Assembly: GCA_048296855.1 (NCBI GenBank)
Contig: CP182631.1
DNA from: Pseudocolwellia sp048296855
GTDB taxonomy: Bacteria > Pseudomonadota > Gammaproteobacteria > Enterobacterales > Alteromonadaceae
Reading direction: 5' to 3' (one strand)
Length of the DNA: 64,000 nucleotides
Position numbers and translations under genes: made by a program. Each line of letters starts with the position of its first letter. The stretch's first letter is position 1. Shown in pieces: positions 54,098 to 62,909 of the stretch. The notes under the pieces are model-generated. The model was not told the DNA's origin. It worked only from the letters and a program-made list of their open reading frames with translations, and ran no database searches.

Positions 54098-55578
54098 GTT
54101 AATTGCTCTAACGCTTGCATCAATTCTTTAAACTCAAGCGGTGTATTACCCACGCGAGATACTTGGCATGCCGCGGCAACAGAACCAATTAAAGCCGACG
54201 TCCATAAATCGCCACCACTCACCAAAGCCATCGCAGTAGCCGCTAACATACAATCGCCAGCGCCAGCAGGATCTATAGGGTTACTCGCTAATGCTGGTAT
54301 TTTATCGTTGTTCCAATGATGTACTGCACCCTTTTCGGTTCTGTGTAATAGTGCCCCTTCATCAGCAAGGGTAACGATAATATTAGGGCATTGCATTTTT
54401 TGATGCAGTTTATCAGCAAGAACAACTAAACCGTCTCGCGTATTGTTAAGGGCAACACGTATTTCACGTTCAGTAGGCGTGATTAAATCGACGTTTTTAA
54501 AACGCGCAATATCCCCCACCTGTGATGAGGTTTGGCTATCTGCAGATACCATAACATTATGCTTGTTACATAAAGCAATAATGCCATCAACTAATGGTTG
54601 AGGTAAAATTCCGTAGTTAAAATCTGAAAAAATAACTAAATCTGTTTGAGAAATTTCTTCTGCGAGTTGTGTCATTATCGCTTCTTGAATATCTATACCA
54701 ATATCATGCTCACGAAAGTCATTCACTCTGAGTAAGGTTTTATTACCCACACGGTAACGGCGTTTTTTTGTGGTTGGCCTTGTATCATCAACAAAAGTTC
54801 GAGCTTTAAGCTGATACTCGCGCATTTTCTCGTAACCATAAATGGCCGCTTTATCTTCACCAAGGACAGTATAAAACGATACATTTTTCGCGCCTAAGCC
54901 TTTAGCATGTGCAGAGGTAATACCTGCACCTCCTAAAAAGAGCTTTTTCTCGTCGGGCGTTACAACAATAGTAGGATCTTCTTGCGACATACCTACAGCG
55001 TTACACTGCATATATTCATCAATAATGGTATCGCCAATGACTAATATATTAAGCTTCGAAAAATTTGCCATAACCCGCTCAATATCAGCCTTGTTAATAT
55101 GATGGCGGCTCATATAATTGCTTAGTTTACTGACGTTTAATACGGGTTGTTCGGTTTGACGATTAAAAACAGAAGACGATTTTACATGAGTATAACCTGA
55201 GCTAAATATTAGCTTACCACCAAAGGTTTCTATCGCCTTTTGCTCAGGGTTAAGTTTGTCTTCGTACTCTTTACCTTTTACAACAACATGAGGCTTCAAT
55301 TTTTCAATAAGTGTTGTGGCTGAATCGTAATTAATAAAACAATAATCAACAAAGGCTAACGACGCGACAATATCTGAACGGTGAGTAGCATCGTTATAAT
55401 CGGTTTGAGTTAATAATTCATCTGCATTTACTCCAACAACCAGAGTATTACCGCATTCTTTAGCAAAGCGAAGCAAGCGGATATGGCCGGGATGAAGAAT
55501 GTTAAAATCGCCGGTGACTAAGACTATTTTACCAAGTGATTTTCGAATAGACTCAATATCTTTAAATAAAACAGTCAT
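54094..55578 (-). CDS. HldE-like bifunctional protein with swapped domains (nucleotidyltransferase + PfkB kinase)
   Basis: 494 aa. Residues 1-140 are a cytidylyltransferase-fold domain with the HPGH nucleotide-binding motif (29-32). Residues about 175-494 are a PfkB kinase with NILVIGDTIIDEYM, FLGGAGITSAHAKGLGA and DPAGAGDCMLAA (catalytic Asp in GAGD). E. coli HldE has the opposite order, kinase first. Likely substrates are heptose 7-phosphate and heptose 1-phosphate. It sits between a zinc dehydrogenase and a sugar nucleotidyltransferase (4-base overlap), in a modification cluster rather than a core LPS one. Confidence 0.85.
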   Translation of the reverse strand: MTVLFKDIESIRKSLGKIVLVTGDFNILHPGHIRLLRFAKECGNTLVVGVNADELLTQTDYNDATHRSDIVASLAFVDYCFINYDSATTLIEKLKPHVVVKGKEYEDKLNPEQKAIETFGGKLIFSSGYTHVKSSSVFNRQTEQPVLNVSKLSNYMSRHHINKADIERVMANFSKLNILVIGDTIIDEYMQCNAVGMSQEDPTIVVTPDEKKLFLGGAGITSAHAKGLGAKNVSFYTVLGEDKAAIYGYEKMREYQLKARTFVDDTRPTTKKRRYRVGNKTLLRVNDFREHDIGIDIQEAIMTQLAEEISQTDLVIFSDFNYGILPQPLVDGIIALCNKHNVMVSADSQTSSQVGDIARFKNVDLITPTEREIRVALNNTRDGLVVLADKLHQKMQCPNIIVTLADEGALLHRTEKGAVHHWNNDKIPALASNPIDPAGAGDCMLAATAMALVSGGDLWTSALIGSVAAACQVSRVGNTPLEFKELMQALEQLT

Positions 55579-55593
55579 TAAATAGACTCTTCC

Positions 55594-56637
55594 CTATATT
55601 AAATTTTCAAAATGTATTAATGCGCGTGTAATCTTTCTTTGTTCAAGATCAGTTAAAGCTTGGTTAATATCCATTAACGAATATTCATTCGATAATAACT
55701 TCTCTACAGGTAAAGTATATTTATTAATAATATCTACAATAAACGGAATATCTTTATCTGGTTTAGAGGCGCCCCCCCAACTACCTTCAATTTGCTTTCC
55801 ACAAATAAGATCAAAAGGATCAAGTTGAATGGTTTCACCTGATGGCGGATGAGAAGCAAAAATGCATTTTCCTCCTCCTTTTTTAACTAATGAAAACGCA
55901 GCTTCAATTGTTGATGTTTTTCCTGCCGCTTCCACGATATAGTCAATACCTTCAGGGAAGTCAATTAAAAACTGTGCACGTCCTTGCTCACCTACTTCAT
56001 AGCAATGAGTGGCTCCTAGCTCTTTGGCTAGTATTAACTTACTTTCTTCAATATCAAAAGCAATAACGTGACTCGGTTCAAAATGCTTTAAAGCTAATAA
56101 TGCACTTAAGCCAATTCCACCTAAACCATATACACCAACAGACTTTCCAATTTTTGGTTTTAGCTGATTTAATACAATGCCAGCGCCTGTAGGTAATGCA
56201 CAACCCAAAAGAACCGCTGTTTTTTTGTTTATACCTTTAGGTAGCTTAACCAAACGGTTTTCAGATACTACGGCATAGTTTGAAAATGTAGTTACAGCAC
56301 CTGCATTAATCTCTCGTTCATTATGCAAATATTTACAACCACCAGCATCGATACCTTCTGACTTTATCCAGCCTAATATAACGTCATCACCGACACTAAT
56401 TTTCTGAACTTTTTCGCCTACAGCGACAACCCTACCAACACCTTCATGCCCTAACATATGAGGGAGAAATTTATCTTCGCCTCGCCTGCCTTGTACTTCC
56501 ATAAGCTGGCTATGACATACGCCTGAATAATCAAGTTTTATCAATACCTGTCCTTTTCGTAAAGTTGGTATGGTAATGTTTTCACAAAGAGTTAGGGGCT
56601 GGTTAATTTGTTCTAATATAGCGGCAGTTATTTTCAT
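55594..56637 (-). CDS. Zinc-dependent medium-chain alcohol dehydrogenase
   Basis: 347 aa MDR family enzyme. Catalytic zinc ligands Cys41 (SGVCHSQ), His64-Glu65 (LGHEGVG) and a later Cys in LLGCALPTGAG; NAD-binding GxGGxG in VYGLGGIGLSALLAL. The structural-zinc four-cysteine lobe appears reduced (only one Cys, GGCKYLHN). It would oxidize an alcohol or reduce an aldehyde or ketone, possibly of a sugar side chain. Substrate unknown. It lies 15 bases before the HldE-like gene and 13 after the PhyH gene. Confidence 0.8.
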   Translation of the reverse strand: MKITAAILEQINQPLTLCENITIPTLRKGQVLIKLDYSGVCHSQLMEVQGRRGEDKFLPHMLGHEGVGRVVAVGEKVQKISVGDDVILGWIKSEGIDAGGCKYLHNEREINAGAVTTFSNYAVVSENRLVKLPKGINKKTAVLLGCALPTGAGIVLNQLKPKIGKSVGVYGLGGIGLSALLALKHFEPSHVIAFDIEESKLILAKELGATHCYEVGEQGRAQFLIDFPEGIDYIVEAAGKTSTIEAAFSLVKKGGGKCIFASHPPSGETIQLDPFDLICGKQIEGSWGGASKPDKDIPFIVDIINKYTLPVEKLLSNEYSLMDINQALTDLEQRKITRALIHFENLI

Positions 56638-56650
56638 TTTTATCGCATTT

Positions 56651-57418
56651 TTAAGTATTGTTGAGGTTAAGATCAGGCACTAATAAAGTTGCTTCTAAAC
56701 TGACTCTTGTTTTATCTGATTTATTTTCCATACCACGATGAATTAATCCATCATGAAAAACAATGAAATCACCAGATTGTGTAGGTACATCATAGATGCT
56801 TAATTGCGATACATCTTCATCAAATTTTGGTTTAGCAATACCGGTGTGATCGACTTCTCCATGATATTTCCAATCGTTTTTAAGATGGGAACCCGGAATA
56901 ACACACAAACCGCTTTTATTTTTTACCACATGAATGGCTATCCAAATCTTTAAGCGCCTCATACCTTCAGGCATAGTCCCGTGACCTAAATCCCAAAACC
57001 ATTTATCGGCATGATAATCACCAATATCTGAATTTCCAGGGCGAACAATTCGCCAATACATTTCCTGCCAACCGCAACCTTCTTCAGTAGCTACAGCTTG
57101 AATATCGAGACGCTCTTTCAAGGTTTGAAAAAAAGGTAATGCTAATATTGTTTCAAAAGCATTGGGCCCTAATATACGTACATTTTTCGGCCACATTTTT
57201 CGATGTTCAACTTTATCAGAAAGTTCATGATAATTTGACATATCAGTGTGATAAAAATGCTTAACTTCTTTAGGTGCTAACATTAACAAACGTGCTAAAT
57301 ATTGATCTCGGATAAACGCACGCAAAATTTTTAATTCACCTTCTGACATAGCACCAACAAAAAATCCTTGGTCTTGCTCAATATTATTAATAGCTACTTC
57401 ATAATGATTAACACGCAT
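56651..57418 (-). CDS. PhyH-family Fe(II)/2-oxoglutarate dioxygenase
   Basis: 255 aa. The start ATG at 57416-57418 is fixed by AAAGGAAA six bases upstream; an upstream ATG at 57436 would overlap the SDR gene. The facial triad can be read as His136-x-Asp138 (YHADKW) and His227 (LIHRG), with Arg238 for 2-oxoglutarate. The family hydroxylates or otherwise oxidizes unactivated carbons, and in glycan clusters probably modifies a sugar or its acyl group. Second PhyH enzyme of the cluster, only distantly similar to the first. Confidence 0.8.
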   Translation of the reverse strand: MRVNHYEVAINNIEQDQGFFVGAMSEGELKILRAFIRDQYLARLLMLAPKEVKHFYHTDMSNYHELSDKVEHRKMWPKNVRILGPNAFETILALPFFQTLKERLDIQAVATEEGCGWQEMYWRIVRPGNSDIGDYHADKWFWDLGHGTMPEGMRRLKIWIAIHVVKNKSGLCVIPGSHLKNDWKYHGEVDHTGIAKPKFDEDVSQLSIYDVPTQSGDFIVFHDGLIHRGMENKSDKTRVSLEATLLVPDLNLNNT

Positions 57419-57419
57419 A

Positions 57420-58277
57420 CTAATTTCCTTTGCCATATACTGCAGATAATAATTCAGTAAAGCTTTGATTATTTAATTTTAACTCAGAAGAACTAATAGC
57501 ATTTAATGAACCAAAAAGTACTGGTGTAATACCTTTTGAAGTAGCAGAAATTTTAATTATTTCTGCCTTTAAATCTAAATAAGATAAGAGTAATTCGGCC
57601 ATTTTTGCATAAGATAAATCTTCAGCCCCCGATAACTGATAAATGCCTGATTTTTTCTCCTCGCAAATAGCGATTAAAGTATCAACGACATAATTTAAGG
57701 AAATAGGAGCTGCACAATAATCATCAAAAAGAATGATATTTTGCTGTGTTTTCGCTTTATCAACAATGCCATCAAATAAAGCGTAACCTTTACCTACTAC
57801 TTTAGTTAAACGTAAGATTGCGGTATTTAATTTATTCTCGGTAATAAATGTTTCTACTTGTACCTTTTGCTGACCATATAACGTAGTTGCTGAATAATCA
57901 CTTTGCCATTCAATAAATGGAGTTTGATGATTGAATACTTGAGAGCTAGAAAGAAAAATAGAAAATACACCTAATGCATTTAATTTCGATAGTAATAATA
58001 CCGTATGATTCACATTAACCAAGGTAGAGAAATGCGGCTGTTTAATACACGCAGCGTTACTTGTCATTCCAGCGCAAAATATCACTGTATTAATATCTTT
58101 TATTTTAATATTTTCAATTAAGAAATCCATACTGTCTATATTAGCTAAATCGAAATACCAATTTCCCCCCTTTTGCTTTCGACTTGTTGTATAAACATTA
58201 ACTTCTGCATTAGGTAAAGCAGTTTGACACGCTGAAGCAATAAAACCATCACCACCAATAATTAAAATATTATTCAT
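57420..58277 (-). CDS. NAD-dependent epimerase/dehydratase-like SDR protein (RmlD-like)
   Basis: 285 aa extended SDR. N-terminal ILIIGGDGFIASACQ (GxxGxxA-type dinucleotide loop), VIFCAGMTSN, IFLSSSQVF and the active-site YGQQK (Tyr-x3-Lys). Family members reduce, epimerize or dehydrate NDP-sugars; RmlD-like reductases are the nearest in length. It starts 59 bases after the upstream PhyH gene and ends one base before the next. Sugar unknown. Confidence 0.75.
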   Translation of the reverse strand: MNNILIIGGDGFIASACQTALPNAEVNVYTTSRKQKGGNWYFDLANIDSMDFLIENIKIKDINTVIFCAGMTSNAACIKQPHFSTLVNVNHTVLLLSKLNALGVFSIFLSSSQVFNHQTPFIEWQSDYSATTLYGQQKVQVETFITENKLNTAILRLTKVVGKGYALFDGIVDKAKTQQNIILFDDYCAAPISLNYVVDTLIAICEEKKSGIYQLSGAEDLSYAKMAELLLSYLDLKAEIIKISATSKGITPVLFGSLNAISSSELKLNNQSFTELLSAVYGKGN

Positions 58278-58336
58278 AATTTGCCGTTGAGATATAAAGT
58301 TTAGTGATTTTATTTAAGTTTCAGCATTACTTAAAT

Positions 58337-59161
58337 TCAAGGTTTAGTTAACAACTGTTTTTCATCATCATTTAATGCGTAATAGTCATCACCTAAGCTG
58401 CCAATCACACTACTTGTTAAACGAGTGTAATAACCTGCTTTTAAGTTTTTAGTTAACGGATGAAAACTGTTTTTTATTCTAAAATCGATTGCCCATCGAG
58501 TCATATGACTTTGATTAGCTTTTTGACCATGAATAAGCCCAAGTGTAAAACCCAGTCCGGAACCAAAAGGGAGAGAAATACAAGTTAATTTAGACTCGTC
58601 TAAGCCTACAATTTTTTTAGGCGCATATAAGAAACCCATTTGATTTTTTGGTGTACCACGAACAACATCTTCTCGGTTAAATTGCTCAAGTTCACTATCA
58701 GGAATAAGGTGACTTTGCGGAATAACATTTAAACCACAACCTTCAACCTGATCCACTAAAGGTAATGAAAGTGATACTTCATAAGCGGAATTACCATAAT
58801 GCGTATCTCGGTGAATTCCGATGTTGTCTGTAAAAACACCTGGCCTTGCAATACGTAAATATAAATTAGTTTGGACATCTAAATCTTGTCCAAAAATACT
58901 TGTAAAAAAATCAAGGTTATCTTGTACAAAATATCGGTGTTTTTTATCGTTATTCAATTGCGTAAATACAGCAAACTGAAACTCATCATGCTGCTCATTT
59001 GTTAACTCAATGTCATGATAATTTTCTAACGATGTAAATTTTTTACCAAAGCTATCTCGTGCAATACGCTCACAAGTACTTTTAATTTCCTGTAAAAACT
59101 CAAGGTTATCAAAACAGTAAGTAAAATAACCTTGCTGCTTAAAACGATCAATATCAATCAT
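58337..59161 (-). CDS. PhyH-family Fe(II)/2-oxoglutarate dioxygenase
   Basis: 274 aa. Triad His117-x-Asp119 (GIHRDTHYG) and His211 (LIHGQK), with Arg222 as the 2-oxoglutarate partner; VEGCGLNVIPQSHL is the typical product-side loop. Related halogenase-like enzymes replace the Asp; here it is present, so hydroxylation or desaturation is likely. It follows the TPP enzyme beta gene by two bases, so it is co-translated with it. Confidence 0.78.
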   Translation of the reverse strand: MIDIDRFKQQGYFTYCFDNLEFLQEIKSTCERIARDSFGKKFTSLENYHDIELTNEQHDEFQFAVFTQLNNDKKHRYFVQDNLDFFTSIFGQDLDVQTNLYLRIARPGVFTDNIGIHRDTHYGNSAYEVSLSLPLVDQVEGCGLNVIPQSHLIPDSELEQFNREDVVRGTPKNQMGFLYAPKKIVGLDESKLTCISLPFGSGLGFTLGLIHGQKANQSHMTRWAIDFRIKNSFHPLTKNLKAGYYTRLTSSVIGSLGDDYYALNDDEKQLLTKP

Positions 59162-59163
59162 AA

Positions 59164-60240
59164 CTAAAATGGCCCTTTAAAATATTCTCCAGGAATATCA
59201 TGATGTCCTTGACGAATGAGATGTTGATAAAGATCACCTATCGTTCCACTTTTTACTATTTTATGTGCTTTCTCTGCAATTTCTTTGGCACCAAAATAAT
59301 ATTCTTTAGTTAAAGCGTAACTTGTTGGCTCAGGAATATCAGGCATAGCTAAACGTACTGGTGCGCACTTTAATAAAGAAAAATAGTTTTCAGATACATA
59401 GCTAACAATTTCACTGGCAACAGAGCCTGTAGTAGCACCACTATCTAACACTAATAAGCGTCCTGTTTTTGCAACAGACGTACTAATGGTTTCCCAATCA
59501 ATAGGCTTAATAGAGCGTAGATCAATAAGCTCAGCAGAAATACCCTGTTTTTTTAATGCCTCGACAGCGTTAATCGCTTCAATCGTTAAATATGACATTG
59601 AAACAATCGTAATATCACTCCCTTCTTTAACTACTCTTGCTTTATGCATAGGTAAATAGTCAGGGTGTTCAGTTACATTGTCTGCAACTACCCCCTGTTG
59701 ATTATGCAACCAACGATGCTCTAAAAATATAACGGGGTTATTGTCAAAAACACTCTCTAACAACATGCTTTTTGCATCTTGCGGTGTAGTCGGCATTAAC
59801 ACTTTTAAACCAGGAATATGAGCAAATAATGCTTGTAAGTTTTGTGCATGTGTTGGACCTTGCCCCCAGCCTCGGCCAATTAATAACCGAATAGTTAAAG
59901 GAACACTACGTTGCCCGTTAAACATATATTGCCATTTAGCGGCATTATTAATTAATTGATCAAGTGCTAATAAAAAGAAGTCTAAACGTTGATGAACCAT
60001 TACGGGCCGCATGCCAGCAAGCGCAGCGCCAATGCCTATACCCGTCATTGCATTTTCAGCCGTTGGCATATCAAAAATACGTTCTGGGTAGGCTTCAACA
60101 AGATCTTTAGTGGTGCCAAAAATACGACCTGGGTCGTCGATACCTAAACCATAACAAAACACATCATTAGACTGTTCCATCGCACTAAATAACGCTTGAT
60201 TAATGGCTTGTGTATAAGGGATTACTTTTAAGTTATTCAT
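59164..60240 (-). CDS. TPP-dependent dehydrogenase E1 beta-like (transketolase C-terminal) subunit
   Basis: 358 aa. I use the ATG at 60238-60240 (MNNLKVIPYT); an ATG at 60312 lies inside the alpha-subunit gene. The catalytic Glu that activates TPP is Glu62 (MPTAENAM). The C-terminal transketolase domain has LIDLRSIKPIDWETI. Pairs with the alpha subunit (8-base overlap). There is no E2 or E3 nearby, so it is not a complete 2-oxoacid dehydrogenase. It likely transfers an activated aldehyde to a sugar or acyl acceptor, or performs decarboxylation only (inference). Confidence 0.82.
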   Translation of the reverse strand: MNNLKVIPYTQAINQALFSAMEQSNDVFCYGLGIDDPGRIFGTTKDLVEAYPERIFDMPTAENAMTGIGIGAALAGMRPVMVHQRLDFFLLALDQLINNAAKWQYMFNGQRSVPLTIRLLIGRGWGQGPTHAQNLQALFAHIPGLKVLMPTTPQDAKSMLLESVFDNNPVIFLEHRWLHNQQGVVADNVTEHPDYLPMHKARVVKEGSDITIVSMSYLTIEAINAVEALKKQGISAELIDLRSIKPIDWETISTSVAKTGRLLVLDSGATTGSVASEIVSYVSENYFSLLKCAPVRLAMPDIPEPTSYALTKEYYFGAKEIAEKAHKIVKSGTIGDLYQHLIRQGHHDIPGEYFKGPF

Positions 60241-61228
60241 AATGCCCCTCATTATAAACGTAATGAGCCAATGTATTGTTATCTGGAAATGGTGATTTCT
60301 CAGCAAATTCAAACACTTGAGATATTTGCTCTTTAATATTAGCTCTTAATCTTGTCATTTTTTCAATAGAAAATATGTCTTGCTCAACTAACCAGTTTTC
60401 AAAACGTGAAATAGGTTCTTTTGCCTGCCAAGATAAAAACTCTTCTTCACTACGATAGCCAATATGATTATCATAATTTGGCCCGCAGTGCTCACGCCAG
60501 CGATAAGTATCAAGCTCAACAAAGCAAGGGCCGTTCCCCTTTTTTATATTGGCAATTATTTGCTTAAATAGTTGATAGTTAGCAGTCACATCATTACCGT
60601 CACCATGGTAGCTATCTAAACCGATAGCTTGCGCTAATTGATGAATTTTACGATTTTTGGGTTGGCGTTTATCTAAGCTGGTATACACTGAATATAAATT
60701 ATTTTCACACACGAATAATACGGGTAGCTTTTGTAGTACGGCGAAGTTAGCAGCTTCATAAAACGCGCCTTCTTCTGTAGCGCCATCACCTAAATAAACA
60801 ACGGTAACATTTTTTTCATTACGCATTTTTTGGCTCAAGGCTAAACCAACCCCTAACGGAATAGTATTACCAACTATAGCGGTTGAACCTTTAAAACCAA
60901 CACTTTCGTCAATCAAATGCATTGAACCACCGCGACCACCACTGCAACCTGTCGCTTTACCATAAATTTCAGCTAACATTGCTTTAGCACTACCACCTTT
61001 ACCAAGGTAATGAGCATGCGCTCTATGGGTAGAAACCGCATAATCTTGATTCGACAATAAAGGTGATAGCGCTGCAGGTGCACCTTCCTGCCCAATAGAT
61101 AAATGAGTTGGGCAACGCATTTTACCTTCGCTATATTTATCAGCAATTGCTTCTTCAAGATCTCGTATTAAATAAAGTTTATTTAAAATAGTTAGGCAAT
61201 GCTCAGGGCTCATTACTAAATCTGTCAT
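60233..61228 (-). CDS. TPP-dependent dehydrogenase E1 alpha-like subunit
   Basis: 331 aa. TPP/Mg motif GDG (147-149) to NN (176-177), HRAHAHYL before it and GSMHLIDES in the middle, all as in pyruvate/acetoin dehydrogenase E1 alpha. It binds the cofactor and forms a heterotetramer with the beta subunit encoded next to it. It follows the methyltransferase gene by 8 bases. Sits in a sugar cluster, not a catabolic one. Confidence 0.85.
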   Translation of the reverse strand: MTDLVMSPEHCLTILNKLYLIRDLEEAIADKYSEGKMRCPTHLSIGQEGAPAALSPLLSNQDYAVSTHRAHAHYLGKGGSAKAMLAEIYGKATGCSGGRGGSMHLIDESVGFKGSTAIVGNTIPLGVGLALSQKMRNEKNVTVVYLGDGATEEGAFYEAANFAVLQKLPVLFVCENNLYSVYTSLDKRQPKNRKIHQLAQAIGLDSYHGDGNDVTANYQLFKQIIANIKKGNGPCFVELDTYRWREHCGPNYDNHIGYRSEEEFLSWQAKEPISRFENWLVEQDIFSIEKMTRLRANIKEQISQVFEFAEKSPFPDNNTLAHYVYNEGHYE

Positions 61229-61236
61229 AAATTACC

Positions 61237-61890
61237 TTATGGGATAAACCAGTAAAAATCGCCAGTGTAATCAACCTTTTTGAAAAAGGCCTGCCATTCA
61301 TCAACATGCATAATCGTTTTTGCTGTTAAATTCCAAGCATACATACGTTCTTTTTCTTCATCATTACGATAAGCATCAACTGTGATAAATGCTCTACCTT
61401 TACTCACTCGCATAATTTCTTGTAAAGCAATAGCGCAATCATCTAATTCGAGGTTATGAACGGTGTTGATACTAAAAACGGCATCAAAACTGTTATCTTC
61501 ATAAGGTAGTTTTATCGCGTTACCCACTTGTAATTGTTCTTTTACTTCTTCTTTCGCGTTAGCAATAGCATATTCTGAAATATCTAGTCCTTGTACTGCA
61601 ATACCCGGTACAAGTTCAGTAAAGTCATACAACATAAAGCCTTTAGCACAACCAACATCTAAAATTTTACTACTTGGAGATAATTGAAAATGTTGAACAA
61701 AGTCAGGAATAACAGGTTGCCAAAAGCGCGAAAAATACTTAAAGCCACCATAACCATATAAACGGTCACCATCAAAAAAATCTTTACCAAATTGACGAGC
61801 GATAGCACGCATTTCTTCAGTCAAAGCATCTTGTCTTGCATGCGGATCTCGTTTGCTTTGAGGGTAATTACGTAATAAATCAATTTCCAT
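61237..61890 (-). CDS. Class I SAM-dependent methyltransferase
   Basis: 217 aa with SAM motif ILDVGCAKGFMLYDF (about residues 75-89), VQGLDISEYAI, FDAVFSINTVHN and a metal-independent class I fold. The N-terminal RNYPQSKRDPHARQ is of the type found in sugar and polyketide methyltransferases. Substrate unknown; the surroundings suggest an NDP-sugar. Eight bases after the SDR gene. Confidence 0.8.
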   Translation of the reverse strand: MEIDLLRNYPQSKRDPHARQDALTEEMRAIARQFGKDFFDGDRLYGYGGFKYFSRFWQPVIPDFVQHFQLSPSSKILDVGCAKGFMLYDFTELVPGIAVQGLDISEYAIANAKEEVKEQLQVGNAIKLPYEDNSFDAVFSINTVHNLELDDCAIALQEIMRVSKGRAFITVDAYRNDEEKERMYAWNLTAKTIMHVDEWQAFFKKVDYTGDFYWFIP

Positions 61891-61898
61891 TTTATAAA

Positions 61899-62891
61899 TT
61901 ATGCCTTATGAATATAATCAAGGGGTTGCTGCTGTAGTACAGCAATATTTTCTTGCGCCCACTTTATGGTGCGGCTAATACCAGTGTCGAGACTAATACT
62001 ATCTTGCCAACCAAGTTCATTTCTTATTTTGCTCGTATTTAATAAATAAGCCGCATCTTTACCTTTACGATCGTCACTAACTTCGCAAACTTGATTAAAG
62101 TCTGCCGACATATTTTGGCAAATTAATTCAACTAATTCTCGAATAGTTACCGTTGACGGTGTCGCAATATGATAACAATCGCCAAGTCTACCTCGCTCGG
62201 CAATTAAATGAGTTGCTGCTGACACATCATCAATATGAATAAATGAGCGTTCTGAATGACCTCCGCCATGTAATGATAATTTTTTGCCTAATAGGATATA
62301 TAGAATGGTTCTAGGAACAATACGGTAAAGTTGCTGCCCTTCACCATAAACATTTGCAGCACGAGTGCTAATAACGGGGAACTGATGCACATTAAAAAAA
62401 GTTTTTAAACTCATATCAGCTGCTGCCCTAGAAACAGCATAAGGTGTACTCGGGTTAAATACTTGTGATTCGTCAATATACCCAGTACAACTTCCGTATA
62501 CTTCAGGCGTTGTAATATGAATATAGCGGTCTAAGTAGTCTTTATGCCTAAGCATATTATGCAGCTTAATCATCGATACAGCATTAGTCATAAACCAATG
62601 TTCTGGAAAGTCCCAGCTTTGCCCAACCATACTTTGCGCAGCAAAATTATAGATATGACTGGGTTTTAACTTATCTAATAATATCTCTATTTCTGGTAAA
62701 TGATGATTAACATCAAGTTGAAAAAAGTTAACTTGGTTTTTACTGTTCGCCCACGAATATGGCAATAATGCAGCAACAGGTGCTGCTGAACGACTAATAC
62801 CAATAACTTGGTACCCCTGCTCTAATAAATATTTACAATAACTAGCACCTGAAAACGAGTTACTACCAATGACACAAACGGTCTTATTCAT
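61899..62891 (-). CDS. NDP-sugar epimerase/dehydratase (extended SDR) with Lys-to-Arg active site
   Basis: 330 aa, RmlB/GMD-like. TTPEVYGS, NVYGEGQQLYRIVPRT and ERSFIHIDDVS are the family landmarks. Two oddities: the nucleotide loop is IGSNSFSGASY instead of GxxGxxG, and the active site is Tyr151-AVS-Arg155 where YxxxK is usual. Arg is encoded by AGG at 62427-62429. It should bind an NDP-sugar; whether it is active cannot be told. It starts 18 bases after the methyltransferase gene. Confidence 0.78.
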   Translation of the reverse strand: MNKTVCVIGSNSFSGASYCKYLLEQGYQVIGISRSAAPVAALLPYSWANSKNQVNFFQLDVNHHLPEIEILLDKLKPSHIYNFAAQSMVGQSWDFPEHWFMTNAVSMIKLHNMLRHKDYLDRYIHITTPEVYGSCTGYIDESQVFNPSTPYAVSRAAADMSLKTFFNVHQFPVISTRAANVYGEGQQLYRIVPRTILYILLGKKLSLHGGGHSERSFIHIDDVSAATHLIAERGRLGDCYHIATPSTVTIRELVELICQNMSADFNQVCEVSDDRKGKDAAYLLNTSKIRNELGWQDSISLDTGISRTIKWAQENIAVLQQQPLDYIHKA

Positions 62892-62909
62892 AAAGTACCC
62901 TAATAATTT

